From RGIG7213 sp045540335 (GTDB taxonomy: Bacteria; Bacillota; Clostridia; Oscillospirales; CAG-272): 26,054 nt of DNA. The stretch is taken from assembly GCA_045540335.1 (NCBI GenBank), contig JAZQHC010000027.1, positions 1-26,054 on the forward strand, written 5' to 3'. This document shows, in pieces, positions 14,346-22,442 of this stretch; positions within the stretch are counted from its first letter, which is position 1, and each line of letters opens with the position of its first letter. Position numbers and translations under genes: made by a program. The notes beneath the pieces were generated by a model. That model worked only from the letters and a program-made list of their open reading frames with translations. It was not told the origin of the DNA and searched no databases.

Positions 14346-14885
14346 ATGTCAAGAATAGGTAGAATGCCCATCACAGTTCCCGCGGGCGTAGATATAAAGG
14401 TTGAAGACGGAAACCTCGTTACCGTTAAAGGACCTAAGGGTACGCTTACAAAGCAGCTTAGTGCTGCTATGATCATCGAAAAAGACGGCGCTGTTATCAA
14501 CGTAAAGCGTCCTTCCGATGAAAAAGAACATAAAGCGCTTCACGGTCTTACAAGAACACTTCTTAACAACATGATCGTTGGTGTTTCTGAAGGCTATCAA
14601 AAGACGCTTGAAATCGTTGGTGTAGGTTACAGAGCACAAAAGACAGGCAAAGTTCTTTCTTTGGGCCTTGGTTACTCACACGGTATCGAAATTTCTGAAA
14701 CAGATACAATCAAATTTGACGTTCCTAACCCCAATACCATCGTTGTTTCTGGTATTGACAAGCAGGAAGTAGGTCAGATGTCTGCTGTTATCAGAGGCAA
14801 GAGACCCCCCGAACCCTACCACGGCAAGGGTGTTAAATACTCCGACGAAAAGATCCGCCGCAAGGCAGGAAAAACCGGTAAATAA
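14346..14885 (+). CDS. rplF: 50S ribosomal protein L6
   Basis: 179 residues: SRIGRMPITVPAGVDIKVED at the start and the conserved RGKRPPEPYHGKGVKYSDEKIRRKAGKTGK at the end. L6 lies at the factor-binding site near the sarcin-ricin loop. GGGAGGT precedes the ATG. Confidence 0.97.
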   Translation: MSRIGRMPITVPAGVDIKVEDGNLVTVKGPKGTLTKQLSAAMIIEKDGAVINVKRPSDEKEHKALHGLTRTLLNNMIVGVSEGYQKTLEIVGVGYRAQKTGKVLSLGLGYSHGIEISETDTIKFDVPNPNTIVVSGIDKQEVGQMSAVIRGKRPPEPYHGKGVKYSDEKIRRKAGKTGK

Positions 14886-14903
14886 TGAAAGGAGAGAAGT
14901 AAG

Positions 14904-15263
14904 ATGGTATCGAGAAAAGACAGTAATGCACAAAGACTCAAGAGACATAAGAGAGTCAGAGCAAAAATATCAGGCACACCCGAACGTCCTCGTTTGTGTG
15001 TATATCGTTCCGCTAACAACATCTCCGTTCAGGTGATCGATGATGTTGCCGGAATAACACTTGTTTCCGCTTCTACACTTGAAAAAGTATTTGAAGGTAA
15101 CGGCGGTAATAAGGAAGCAGCAAAGAAAATTGGCGAAACAATCGCTAAGAGAGCTATCGAAAAAGGCATCAACGAAGTTGTTTTCGATAGAGGCGGATAT
15201 GTTTACCACGGACGCGTTAAAGAGCTTGCGGACGGCGCACGCGAAGCCGGACTGAAGTTTTAA
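14904..15263 (+). CDS. rplR: 50S ribosomal protein L18
   Basis: 119 residues with RHKRVRAKISGTPERPRLCVYRS, IAKRAIEKGINEVVFDRGGYVYHGRVKELADGAREAGLKF. L18 helps load 5S rRNA. Start MVSRKDS after AAAGGAGAG. Confidence 0.97.
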   Translation: MVSRKDSNAQRLKRHKRVRAKISGTPERPRLCVYRSANNISVQVIDDVAGITLVSASTLEKVFEGNGGNKEAAKKIGETIAKRAIEKGINEVVFDRGGYVYHGRVKELADGAREAGLKF

Positions 15264-15275
15264 TAGGAGGATAAT

Positions 15276-15779
15276 ATGGCAAAGAGAATTAATCCCAACG
15301 GACTTGAGCTTCAGGAAAGGCTTGTAAAAATCAACCGTGTATCTAAAACCGTTAAAGGTGGTCGTATTGCTCGTTTCACAGCTATTATGGTAGTTGGCGA
15401 CGGCAACGGTCACGTAGGTTACGGTCAAGGTAAAGCGGCCGAAGTTCCGGATGCAATCCGTAAAGGTATAGAAGATGCAAAGAAAAACCTTATTAAGGTT
15501 TCTACAGTAGGCACAACGATTCCCCACGAAGTTATCGGTGAATTCGGCGCAGGCAAGGTTTTGCTTAAGCCGGCTTCAACAGGTACGGGCGTTATCGCCG
15601 GCGGCTATGTAAGAGCCGTTATCGATATGGCGGGTATTAAGGATATCAGAGCGAAATGCTTGCGTTCCAACAACCCCGGCAACGTTGTTAAGGCTACATT
15701 TGAAGGCTTGAAATCCCTCAGAACAGCGGAAGAAGTTGCTGCAATGCGCGGCAAATCCGTTTCTGAACTTAAGGGTTAA
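15276..15779 (+). CDS. rpsE: 30S ribosomal protein S5
   Basis: 167 residues. A double-stranded RNA-binding domain (about 11-75, with INRVSKTVKGGRIARFTA and VGYGQGKAAEVPDAIRKG) and a C-terminal domain with PASTGTGVIAGGYVRAVIDMAGIKDI. S5 acts in decoding fidelity and mRNA entry. The AAGGAGG of rpmD overlaps its stop codon. Confidence 0.97.
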   Translation: MAKRINPNGLELQERLVKINRVSKTVKGGRIARFTAIMVVGDGNGHVGYGQGKAAEVPDAIRKGIEDAKKNLIKVSTVGTTIPHEVIGEFGAGKVLLKPASTGTGVIAGGYVRAVIDMAGIKDIRAKCLRSNNPGNVVKATFEGLKSLRTAEEVAAMRGKSVSELKG

Positions 15780-15791
15780 GGAGGCAGACAA

Positions 15792-15965
15792 ATGGTAAAG
15801 GTAACACTTATTAAAAGTCTTATAGGTACAAAACCGAAGCAAAAGGCAACGGCACAGTCCCTTGGTCTCAACAAAATCGGTGATTATACCGTTCAAAAGA
15901 AAAATGCCGCACTTGACGGCAAAATCACAATTGTATCCCACCTTGTTAAGGTTGAAGAAGCTTAA
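15792..15965 (+). CDS. rpmD: 50S ribosomal protein L30
   Basis: A 57-residue frame: MVKVTLIKSLIGTKPKQKAT, then AQSLGLNKIGDYTVQKKN and ITIVSHLVKVEEA. These are the hallmarks of bacterial L30, and the position between rpsE and rplO is where it always lies. AAGGAGG at 15778-15784 sets ATG 15792. Confidence 0.95.
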   Translation: MVKVTLIKSLIGTKPKQKATAQSLGLNKIGDYTVQKKNAALDGKITIVSHLVKVEEA

Positions 15966-16002
15966 AAGCGGATACTGAAAATAATAATAAGGAGGATACC
16001 AA

Positions 16003-16443
16003 ATGAAGCTCCATGAACTTTCTCCCGCTGCCGGTTCCGCCAAAAAAGCTTGGCGCAAGGGCAGAGGTCCCGGTTCCGGTAACGGTAAAACAGCAGGTAA
16101 GGGCCACAAGGGTCAAAACGCACGCTCCGGCGGTGGTGTAAGACCTGGATTTGAAGGTGGTCAAATTCCGCTTTATAGAAAACTTCCCAAGAGAGGATTC
16201 AATAATAAATTTGCAACAACTTATGCAATAGTAAATGTTTCTGATCTTGAAGTTTTCGAAAACGGCACGACTGTTACGCTTGATCTTCTTATGGAAAAGC
16301 GCATCGTGAGAAAACCTTATGACGGTCTTAAAGTTCTCGGCAACGGCGAACTTACTAAAAAGTTGACGGTTGAAGCTTCGATTTTCTCGGCAGGCGCAAA
16401 ATCTAAAATAGAAGCTGCCGGCGGAAAGATCGAGGTGAAGTGA
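16003..16443 (+). CDS. rplO: 50S ribosomal protein L15
   Basis: 146 residues: MKLHELSPAAGSAKKAWRKGRGPGSGNGKTAGKGHKGQ, the glycine/lysine-rich RNA-binding start of L15, then GFEGGQIPLYRKLPKRGF. It is a late-assembly 50S protein. ATAAGGAGGA lies before the ATG; only one base separates its stop from the secY start. Confidence 0.97.
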   Translation: MKLHELSPAAGSAKKAWRKGRGPGSGNGKTAGKGHKGQNARSGGGVRPGFEGGQIPLYRKLPKRGFNNKFATTYAIVNVSDLEVFENGTTVTLDLLMEKRIVRKPYDGLKVLGNGELTKKLTVEASIFSAGAKSKIEAAGGKIEVK

Positions 16444-16444
16444 G

Positions 16445-17803
16445 ATGTTAAAAACACTTCGTGAAGCGTGGAATGTTCCTGAATTACGCAAAAGAATACT
16501 TTTCACGTTATTTATAATCGTTCTCTATCGTATCGGTTCGGTTATCCCCGTTCCGTACGTTGACCCTGCACTCTTTACAGAAGTAGCAGCAATAACGGAT
16601 AGTTCCTTGCTTTCGTACTTCAGTATTATCGCAGGTGAAGCCTTCTCGAAGGCAACATTGTTCGCACTTTCTATTTCTCCGTACATCACCGCATCGATCG
16701 TTATGCAGCTTTTGGCAGTTGCGATTCCCGCACTTGAAAGACTGCAAAAAGAAGGCGGCGAAGAAGGAAGAAAGAAAATCGACAAAATTACTCGTTATGT
16801 TACGGTAGGTCTTGCACTTATCACAGCATACGGTTATTACAAATACCTCGTTTCCGAAGGCAACATCCTTGATGTAACCATATTCGCAAACGATAAATTC
16901 AATAGTTTCTTCATCGGATTCGTTATCGTAACTTGCTACTGTGCAGGTGCAGCCCTTATTATGTGGCTTGGTGAAAAGATCAACGAACACGGTATTGGAA
17001 ACGGTATTTCAATCATACTCTTTATTAACATACTTTCCAGCGTGCCCCAAATGGTTTACACGTTCTACTACACAAACCGTGTAGGTGCAGAAAAACCTAT
17101 GGCAATGCACTGGTTTATCCTTTTGGCTATCGGCGTTATCATATTCTTCCTCGTTTCCATTGCATTCCTCGTATTTATGACGAATGCTGAAAGAAGAATC
17201 AAGATAACATACGCAAAAAGGGTACAAGGCAGAAAGATGCTCGGCGGTCAAAGCAGCGATCTTCCTATTAAATTGAATATGACAGGCGTTATGCCTATCA
17301 TCTTCGCTCAATCAATAGTTTCGATTCCTTCTACGGTCGCTTTGATTGCACCCGGTACAAAGGGCGGAAGCGGTTTTTCCGGCTGGTGGTATAATTTTAC
17401 AAACAACTGGTTCTCTTACACAAGCTGGTTGTACGCAGTGATATTCTTCATTCTTATCATTGCTTTCGGTTACTTCTACATTGCAATTTCCTTCAATCCT
17501 ATCGAAATTGCTAATAACTTGAAAAAGAACGGCGGTTTTGTACGCGGTATCCGTCCCGGTAAGCCCACGTCAGACCACATTCAGAAGATAACCAACCGTA
17601 TAACTCTTCTTGGTTCGTTGTTCCTGTCTTTGGTTGCTATCATCCCGTTGATGATAAACAACTTCCTTTCCGGAAGCCTTGGTATCGTTGCATTCGGTGG
17701 TACTTCATTGCTTATCGTTGTAGGTGTTGCACTTGAAACGGTTAAGGAACTTGAAGCTCAACTTACAACATACCGTCGCCCGACAGGTATCTTCAAGAAG
17801 TAA
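16445..17803 (+). CDS. secY: Preprotein translocase channel subunit SecY
   Basis: 452 residues with ten predicted membrane helices. Recognisable parts are FTLFIIVLYRIGSVIPVPYV (TM1 region), ISPYITASIVMQLL (TM2), EHGIGNGISIILFINILSS (TM5), the cytoplasmic C4 loop MTNAERRIKITYAKRVQGRK with its functional arginines, and the C5 loop GFVRGIRPGKPTSDHI. SecY forms the channel with SecE and SecG and is driven by SecA or by the ribosome. The large periplasmic loop between TM7 and TM8 is glycine-rich (KGGSGFSGWWYNFTNNW). Its product exports proteins like the signal-peptide protein at 4124. Confidence 0.98.
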   Translation: MLKTLREAWNVPELRKRILFTLFIIVLYRIGSVIPVPYVDPALFTEVAAITDSSLLSYFSIIAGEAFSKATLFALSISPYITASIVMQLLAVAIPALERLQKEGGEEGRKKIDKITRYVTVGLALITAYGYYKYLVSEGNILDVTIFANDKFNSFFIGFVIVTCYCAGAALIMWLGEKINEHGIGNGISIILFINILSSVPQMVYTFYYTNRVGAEKPMAMHWFILLAIGVIIFFLVSIAFLVFMTNAERRIKITYAKRVQGRKMLGGQSSDLPIKLNMTGVMPIIFAQSIVSIPSTVALIAPGTKGGSGFSGWWYNFTNNWFSYTSWLYAVIFFILIIAFGYFYIAISFNPIEIANNLKKNGGFVRGIRPGKPTSDHIQKITNRITLLGSLFLSLVAIIPLMINNFLSGSLGIVAFGGTSLLIVVGVALETVKELEAQLTTYRRPTGIFKK

Positions 17804-17822
17804 TAAAGCGGAGAACAGAAAT

Positions 17823-18467
17823 ATGAAAATAATATTTCTTGGCGCACCCGGTGCCGGAAAGGGGACACAAGCGGAAATCGTAAGTGAAAAATATTCGATT
17901 CCCGCAATCTCCACCGGTTCTATAATAAGGGAAGCTATTAAAAATGAAACGGAAATGGGCCTTGCCGCGCAAGATTATATCAAAAGCGGCAAGCTCGTTC
18001 CCGACGAGGTCGTAATAGGAATTATAAAGGAAAGACTTGCAAAGGATGATTGCCAAAACGGTTTCATACTTGACGGTTTTCCCAGAACAGTTCCCCAGGC
18101 AGAAGCGCTTGATAAAATGGGCGTGGCTATTGACCTTGTAGTGTCTATCGAGGTATCAGACGAGGATATTGTAAAAAGAATGAGTGGAAGAAGGGTTTGT
18201 TCGCAATGCGGCGCTTCTTACCATACTATTTACAAGCCCTCAAAAGACGGCGAAAACTGCAGCAAGTGCGGCATTCCCCTTACATTAAGAGAGGATGACC
18301 GCCCTGAAGTAGTTCTTAATCGTCTGCAGGTTTACCACGAAACGACAGAACCTTTGAAGGATTATTACAGCTCCACAGGAAAATTGCAACTTGTTATGGG
18401 GCAGGAAGAATTAGCTGATACAACGGCTCTTACACTTGCTGTGATTGACAAGGCGGCGAAAAATTAA
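17823..18467 (+). CDS. adk: Adenylate kinase, zinc-binding LID type
   Basis: 214 residues. The P-loop GAPGAGKGT is at 7-15. The LID carries C126-x-x-C129 and C146-x-x-C149, so it is the zinc form of Gram-positives. AMP-site residues lie in STGSIIREAI (30-39), where many family members have TGD rather than TGS, and in GFPRTVPQAEAL (85-96). It interconverts AMP, ADP and ATP. ATG 17823 is set by homology; the upstream GCGGAGA is a weak ribosome-binding site. Confidence 0.97.
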   Translation: MKIIFLGAPGAGKGTQAEIVSEKYSIPAISTGSIIREAIKNETEMGLAAQDYIKSGKLVPDEVVIGIIKERLAKDDCQNGFILDGFPRTVPQAEALDKMGVAIDLVVSIEVSDEDIVKRMSGRRVCSQCGASYHTIYKPSKDGENCSKCGIPLTLREDDRPEVVLNRLQVYHETTEPLKDYYSSTGKLQLVMGQEELADTTALTLAVIDKAAKN

Positions 18468-18468
18468 T

Positions 18469-19218
18469 ATGATACACATCAAAAATACTGAAGACATCAA
18501 GCTGATGAAAATGGCGGGGCGTATCACGGGCGAGGCGTTATACCTTGGCGGTGAAGCGGTTAAAGAAGGCGTAAGTACAAAACATATTGACGAAATAATT
18601 CGTCACCATATTGAAAAGTGCGGCGCAAAACCGTCATTTCTCGGCTACGGCGGATTTCCCGCAAGTGCATGTATAAGTATAAACGACGAGGTTATTCACG
18701 GAATTCCCTCGAAAGACCGCATCATTCAAAACGGTGATATCGTTAAGATAGACGTAGGTGCGCTTTACCAAGGGTTTCACGGCGACAGTGCTAATACCTT
18801 TATATGCGGAAACGCTTCAGAAGAAGCGAAAAGGCTTATTCAAGCCACAAAAGAAGCATTCTATAAAGGTGTTGAGTTTGCCAAAGCGGGATGCCGCATA
18901 GGCGATATAGGCGCGGCTGTAGATGCCCACGCAAAATCATACGGATATTCGGTCGTAAGGAAGTATATCGGTCACGGTGTGGGCAGAGAGCTTCATGAAG
19001 ACCCCGAAGTTCCAAACTTCGGTACTGCGGGCAGAGGCAGTCGCCTTTACCCCGGAATGACGATAGCCATTGAGCCGATGGTAAACGTCGGCACTTACAA
19101 GGTAATAGAAATGCCTGACGGTTGGTGCGTAAAAACCGCAGACGGTTCACTTTCGGCCCATTACGAGCATACGGTTGCCATCACCGATGGCGAAGCGGTT
19201 CTGCTTACGGCGATATGA
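18469..19218 (+). CDS. map: Methionine aminopeptidase, type I
   Basis: 249 residues with all five metal ligands visible: D95, D106 (IDVGALYQGFHGDSANTF), H169 (YIGHGVG), E202 (IEPM) and E233 (HYEHTV). It removes initiator methionine from nascent chains. ATG 18469 lies one base after the adk stop; an upstream ATG at 18445 lies within adk and adds residues without homology. The ribosome-binding site (AGGCGG) is weak, suggesting coupling to adk translation. Confidence 0.97.
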   Translation: MIHIKNTEDIKLMKMAGRITGEALYLGGEAVKEGVSTKHIDEIIRHHIEKCGAKPSFLGYGGFPASACISINDEVIHGIPSKDRIIQNGDIVKIDVGALYQGFHGDSANTFICGNASEEAKRLIQATKEAFYKGVEFAKAGCRIGDIGAAVDAHAKSYGYSVVRKYIGHGVGRELHEDPEVPNFGTAGRGSRLYPGMTIAIEPMVNVGTYKVIEMPDGWCVKTADGSLSAHYEHTVAITDGEAVLLTAI

Positions 19219-19523
19219 CAATGCGGTATATAGATCCACAGGTGGGCGGAAGTTCAAACATCGGAAAGATCGTTTATTCTTTACACGGGCATGATAAAGG
19301 CAGGTATTATGTGGTAATTTTTGAAAAAGAAAATTATCAATACATTGCCGACGGGCGAAAAAGGCTTGTTATTGCCCCGAAAAAGAAGAACCCCGCACAT
19401 CTTACCCTTACGGAATTTTCAGTTCCCGATGGGTGTATAGTAAACGGATGCGTAAATCTTACAAATAAAGAATTGAAGATTCTTATTTCGCGATTCTTAC
19501 GTATCAAGCAAATTGATGTATAA
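19215..19523 (+). CDS. KOW-domain RNA-binding protein (L14e-like), map-infA intergenic gene
   Basis: About 102 residues. The N-terminal half has a KOW-like motif NIGKIVYSLHGHDKGRYYVVI (15-35), then YQYIADGRKRLVIAPKKKN. Small proteins of this type, related to archaeal/eukaryal L14e, lie between map and infA in many Clostridia; they probably bind ribosomal RNA, but their function is not established. The start is ATG 19215, overlapping the map stop (ATGA), or ATG 19221; neither has a strong ribosome-binding site. Confidence 0.78.
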   Translation: MTMRYIDPQVGGSSNIGKIVYSLHGHDKGRYYVVIFEKENYQYIADGRKRLVIAPKKKNPAHLTLTEFSVPDGCIVNGCVNLTNKELKILISRFLRIKQIDV

Positions 19524-19538
19524 CAATTAATTAAGTTT

Positions 19539-19553
19539 GGAGGGATTATTCTG
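19539..19553 (+). promoter_or_regulatory. infA ribosome-binding site and non-canonical CTG start
   Basis: GGAGGG at 19539-19544, a 6-base spacer ATTATT, then CTG at 19551. The spacing is ideal for CTG, 3 bases for the ATT before it and none for the first ATT. No ATG, GTG or TTG exists in frame from the preceding stop (19521) to the middle of the IF1 fold. Confidence 0.7.
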
Positions 19554-19772
19554 CCAAAGGATGATGTAATTGAATTTGAAGGCGGCATTGTAACGGAAGC
19601 ACTTCCCAATGCGACCTTTAAGGTTAAGTTGCCCAACGGTCATATGGTGACTGCAAGTATCTCGGGCAAATTGAGACTTAATTGCATTAAAATACTCGTT
19701 GGTGATAAGGTTACAGTAGAGGTTTCGGTTTACGACCTTACGAAGGGCCGTATCACTTGGAGAACAAAATAA
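19551..19772 (+). CDS. infA: Translation initiation factor IF-1 (apparent CTG start)
   Basis: 73 residues: (M)PKDDVIEFEGG, then TEALPNATFKVKLPNGHMV, ISGKLRLNCIKILVGDKVTVEV and YDLTKGRITWR. This is the full OB-fold of IF1, one residue longer than E. coli IF1 through an insertion before EALPN. IF1 blocks the A site during initiation and works with IF2 and IF3. The codon aligned with the usual initiator methionine is CTG. No stop or frame break is present, so the gene looks intact. The nearest in-frame ATG (19644) would remove almost half the protein. Confidence 0.93.
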   Translation: MPKDDVIEFEGGIVTEALPNATFKVKLPNGHMVTASISGKLRLNCIKILVGDKVTVEVSVYDLTKGRITWRTK

Positions 19773-19814
19773 AACAACGCACATTCAAAATTATGAAAGG
19801 AATGGTGTCACAAC

Positions 19815-19928
19815 ATGAAAGTAAAGCCTTCCGTAAAGAAAATCTGCGAAAAATGCAAGATAATCAGAAGAAAGGGCCGTGTAATGGTCATATGCGAAAA
19901 CCCGAAGCATAAGCAGAAACAGGGTTAA
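19815..19928 (+). CDS. rpmJ: 50S ribosomal protein L36, zinc-binding
   Basis: 37 residues: MKVKPSVKKICEKCKIIRR, then KGRVMVICENPKHKQKQG. Zinc ligands C11, C14, C27 and H32 are all present. It is a late 50S protein under the L16/23S contact. A GAAAGGA site lies about 14 bases upstream, rather far, so coupling with infA may help. Confidence 0.96.
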   Translation: MKVKPSVKKICEKCKIIRRKGRVMVICENPKHKQKQG

Positions 19929-19951
19929 TAATACAGGAGGTAAAATAATCA

Positions 19952-20320
19952 ATGGCACGTATAGCTGGTGTTGATATACCCAACGCAAAAAGAGTTGAAA
20001 TAGGTCTTACCTATATCTACGGTATCGGAAGAACTACCTCGAATGAAATTCTTCAAAAAACAGGTATTGATCCTGATACAAGATGTAAAGATCTTACCGA
20101 AGAAGACGTAGCAAAGCTTCGTGATGAAATTGAAAACAACCACACAGTAGAAGGTGAACTTCGCCGTGAGATTGCAATGGACATCAAGAGACTTGTTGAA
20201 ATCGGTTGTTACAGAGGTGTTCGTCACAGAAAAGGTCTGCCTGTAAGAGGTCAAAGAACAAAGACGAACGCAAGAACAAGAAAAGGTCCCGCTAAGACAA
20301 TAGCGAATAAGAAGAAATAA
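19952..20320 (+). CDS. rpsM: 30S ribosomal protein S13
   Basis: 122 residues: MARIAGVDIPNAKRVEIGLTYIYGIG, and the C-terminal GVRHRKGLPVRGQRTKTNARTRKGP that reaches P-site tRNA. ACAGGAGGT precedes the ATG. First gene of the alpha group; the 23-bp spacer before it leaves no room for an S4-type pseudoknot as in E. coli. Confidence 0.97.
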   Translation: MARIAGVDIPNAKRVEIGLTYIYGIGRTTSNEILQKTGIDPDTRCKDLTEEDVAKLRDEIENNHTVEGELRREIAMDIKRLVEIGCYRGVRHRKGLPVRGQRTKTNARTRKGPAKTIANKKK

Positions 20321-20335
20321 GGAGTGAGAAGCTAA

Positions 20336-20737
20336 ATGGCAAAGGTTAAAACAGCAAAGAAGGCTGTGAAGAAACGCCGCGAGCGCAAGAATATTGCTTC
20401 CGGTGCAGCACACATCCAGTCAACTTTCAATAACACAATTATAACCATAACCGATATGGAAGGCAATACCGTTTCTTGGGCATCCGCCGGCGAACTTGGC
20501 TTCAAAGGTTCAAGAAAGTCCACTCCCTTCGCAGCGCAGATGGCAGCAGAAACAGCTGCAAAGCTCGCTATGGAACACGGTATGAAAACCGTTGAAGTTT
20601 ATGTTAAAGGTCCCGGCTCAGGAAGAGAGGCGGCAATCCGCGCGCTTCAAGCAACAGGTCTTGACATTACTCTCATCAGAGACGTAACACCCATCCCTCA
20701 CAACGGATGCAGACCGCCTAAAAGAAGACGCGTATAA
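20336..20737 (+). CDS. rpsK: 30S ribosomal protein S11
   Basis: 133 residues with IQSTFNNTIITITDMEGNTVSWASAG, KGSRKSTPFAAQMAAE and the end DVTPIPHNGCRPPKRRRV. It forms the 30S platform near the mRNA exit. AAGGAGT precedes the ATG. Confidence 0.97.
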   Translation: MAKVKTAKKAVKKRRERKNIASGAAHIQSTFNNTIITITDMEGNTVSWASAGELGFKGSRKSTPFAAQMAAETAAKLAMEHGMKTVEVYVKGPGSGREAAIRALQATGLDITLIRDVTPIPHNGCRPPKRRRV

Positions 20738-20752
20738 GGAGGAAAAAACGAG

Positions 20753-21382
20753 ATGGCAAGATATACAGGTCCTGCGTGCAGACTTTGCCGCAGAGAAGGT
20801 ACAAAGCTGTTTTTGAAGGGCGACAGATGCCTTTCTGACAAATGCGCTCTGGTTTCCAGAAAAGAATCCGCACCCGGCCAACACGGTATGGCAAGGAAAA
20901 AAGTCGGTGAATACGGAATGCAGTTGCGTGAAAAGCAAAAAGCAAAAAGATATTACGGCGTTGCTGAAAAGCAGTTCAAAATGTATTTTGAAAAAGCAGA
21001 TAAAAAAGCAGGCGTAACGGGTGACAACCTTCTTTCCTTGCTTGAAAGAAGACTTGATAACGTTGTTTACCAGATGGGTATGGGCTCTTCCAGAAAAGAA
21101 TCCAGACAGCTTGTTCGTCACGGTCATTTTACATTGAACGGCAACAAAGCAGACATCCCCTCTATCATTCTTAAAGCAGGCGATGTTGTAGCGCTTACGG
21201 CTAAAGCTAAGAACGGCACAAGAGTAAAACAACTTATGGAAGAAATGGCTTCCAAAACTACTCCGAAGTGGCTTGAGGTTGATGCAGAAAACGGAACAGC
21301 GAAGGTTGTAGTTCTTCCTACAAGAGAAGATGTTACGTTCCCCTTCGAAGAACACCTCATCGTCGAGCTTTATTCCAAGTAA
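20753..21382 (+). CDS. rpsD: 30S ribosomal protein S4, zinc-binding form
   Basis: 209 residues. N-terminal cysteines C9, C12, C26 and C31 form the zinc site of Clostridia-type S4. The S4 RNA-binding domain lies at about 98-160 (RRLDNVVYQMGMGSSRKESRQLVRHGHFTLNG). S4 starts 30S assembly, binds mRNA at the entry and represses its own synthesis in several bacteria. Its place between rpsK and rpoA differs from Bacillus, where rpsD stands alone. Confidence 0.97.
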   Translation: MARYTGPACRLCRREGTKLFLKGDRCLSDKCALVSRKESAPGQHGMARKKVGEYGMQLREKQKAKRYYGVAEKQFKMYFEKADKKAGVTGDNLLSLLERRLDNVVYQMGMGSSRKESRQLVRHGHFTLNGNKADIPSIILKAGDVVALTAKAKNGTRVKQLMEEMASKTTPKWLEVDAENGTAKVVVLPTREDVTFPFEEHLIVELYSK

Positions 21383-21387
21383 TAAAA

Positions 21388-21419
21388 GCCTCCCGACAGC
21401 CTTTGTCGCATAGGGCGGC
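21388..21419 (+). promoter_or_regulatory. Hairpin in the rpsD-rpoA spacer
   Basis: CGACA (21394-21398) pairs with TGTCG (21404-21408) around GCCTT, with outer GCC/GGC (21388-21390/21417-21419). No T-run follows. The remaining spacer is AT-rich and ends in a TTAGGAGGT site for rpoA. A processing or translational control site is possible. Confidence 0.35.
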
Positions 21420-21459
21420 ATAGGTACTTATTTGAATTAAATAAATTTAGGAGGTACAC

Positions 21460-22416
21460 ATGATAGAAATACAAAAGCCCAATATAACCGCGGTTGACCT
21501 CAGCGAAGACGGTAAAAGCGGTTCATTCGTAGTAGAACCTCTTGAAAGGGGATACGGAACGACCCTTGGCAACTCTTTGCGTAGGGTATTGCTTTCGTCT
21601 TTGCCAGGTATTGCACCTGTAAGCATTAAGATAAACGGCGTTTTGCATGAAATTTCCACCATTCCCGGTGTTAAAGAAGATGTATGCGAAATCGTTCTTA
21701 ATGTAAAAGGCATTGTGGCACAGCTTTACTGCGACGGCCCGAAGAGAGTTATAATTGATATGACCGGCGAGTGTGAGGTAACTGCAGGCGATATTAAACC
21801 CGATTCAGATGTTGAAATATTGAATCCGGAACACCATATTGCAACTCTTTCCGAAAACACAAACCTTTTCATGGAAATAACTTTTGACCGCGGCCGCGGC
21901 TATGTATCCCAGGAGAAGAATAAGCAACTCAATCCTCCGCAGATAGGTTTGATATATACCGATTCCATATATACTCCCGTGCTTAAAGTAAACTATACTG
22001 TTGAATCCACGAGAGTAGGAAACAGCGGCATAACAGACTTTGATAAGTTATCCATTTTCGTAAGTACAAACGGTACTATAACAGCGAAGGAAGCTGTATC
22101 CTTGGGTGCCAAGATACTCAACGAGCATCTCAACCTCTTTGTTGATTTGTCTGATGAGGCAAAGAATACAGAGATAATGGTTGAACGTGAAGAAACAAAG
22201 AAAGAAAAAGTTCTTGAGATGACCATTGAGGAGCTTGACTTGTCTGTAAGAAGCTTCAACTGCTTGAAGCGTGCAGACATACACACTGTGGAAGATTTGA
22301 TAAACAAAACCGAGGACGAGATGATTAAGGTGAGAAATCTCGGCAAAAAATCCCTCGATGAAGTTCAACAAAAACTCGCCTCACTCAATCTGGCATTCAA
22401 AAAGAGTGAAGATTGA
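21460..22416 (+). CDS. rpoA: RNA polymerase alpha subunit
   Basis: 318 residues. The N-terminal dimerisation domain (about 1-230) has FVVEPLERGYGTTLGNSLRRVLLSSLPG; the linker is acidic (EREETKKEKV); the C-terminal domain (about 250-315) has ELDLSVRSFNCLKRADIHTVEDLI and VRNLGKKSLDEV, which carry the residues that touch UP-element DNA. This fits the A/T-rich tracts before both consensus promoters in the window. The ATG follows TTAGGAGGT. Confidence 0.98.
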   Translation: MIEIQKPNITAVDLSEDGKSGSFVVEPLERGYGTTLGNSLRRVLLSSLPGIAPVSIKINGVLHEISTIPGVKEDVCEIVLNVKGIVAQLYCDGPKRVIIDMTGECEVTAGDIKPDSDVEILNPEHHIATLSENTNLFMEITFDRGRGYVSQEKNKQLNPPQIGLIYTDSIYTPVLKVNYTVESTRVGNSGITDFDKLSIFVSTNGTITAKEAVSLGAKILNEHLNLFVDLSDEAKNTEIMVEREETKKEKVLEMTIEELDLSVRSFNCLKRADIHTVEDLINKTEDEMIKVRNLGKKSLDEVQQKLASLNLAFKKSED

Positions 22417-22442
22417 GAAATACTATAAGGAGGTAAAAATAA

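Noticed and set aside
19524..19772. infA as a frameshifted or fused part of the KOW gene
   Set aside because: The two share a frame, but a TAA at 19521-19523 separates them and infA has its own ribosome-binding site and intact fold.
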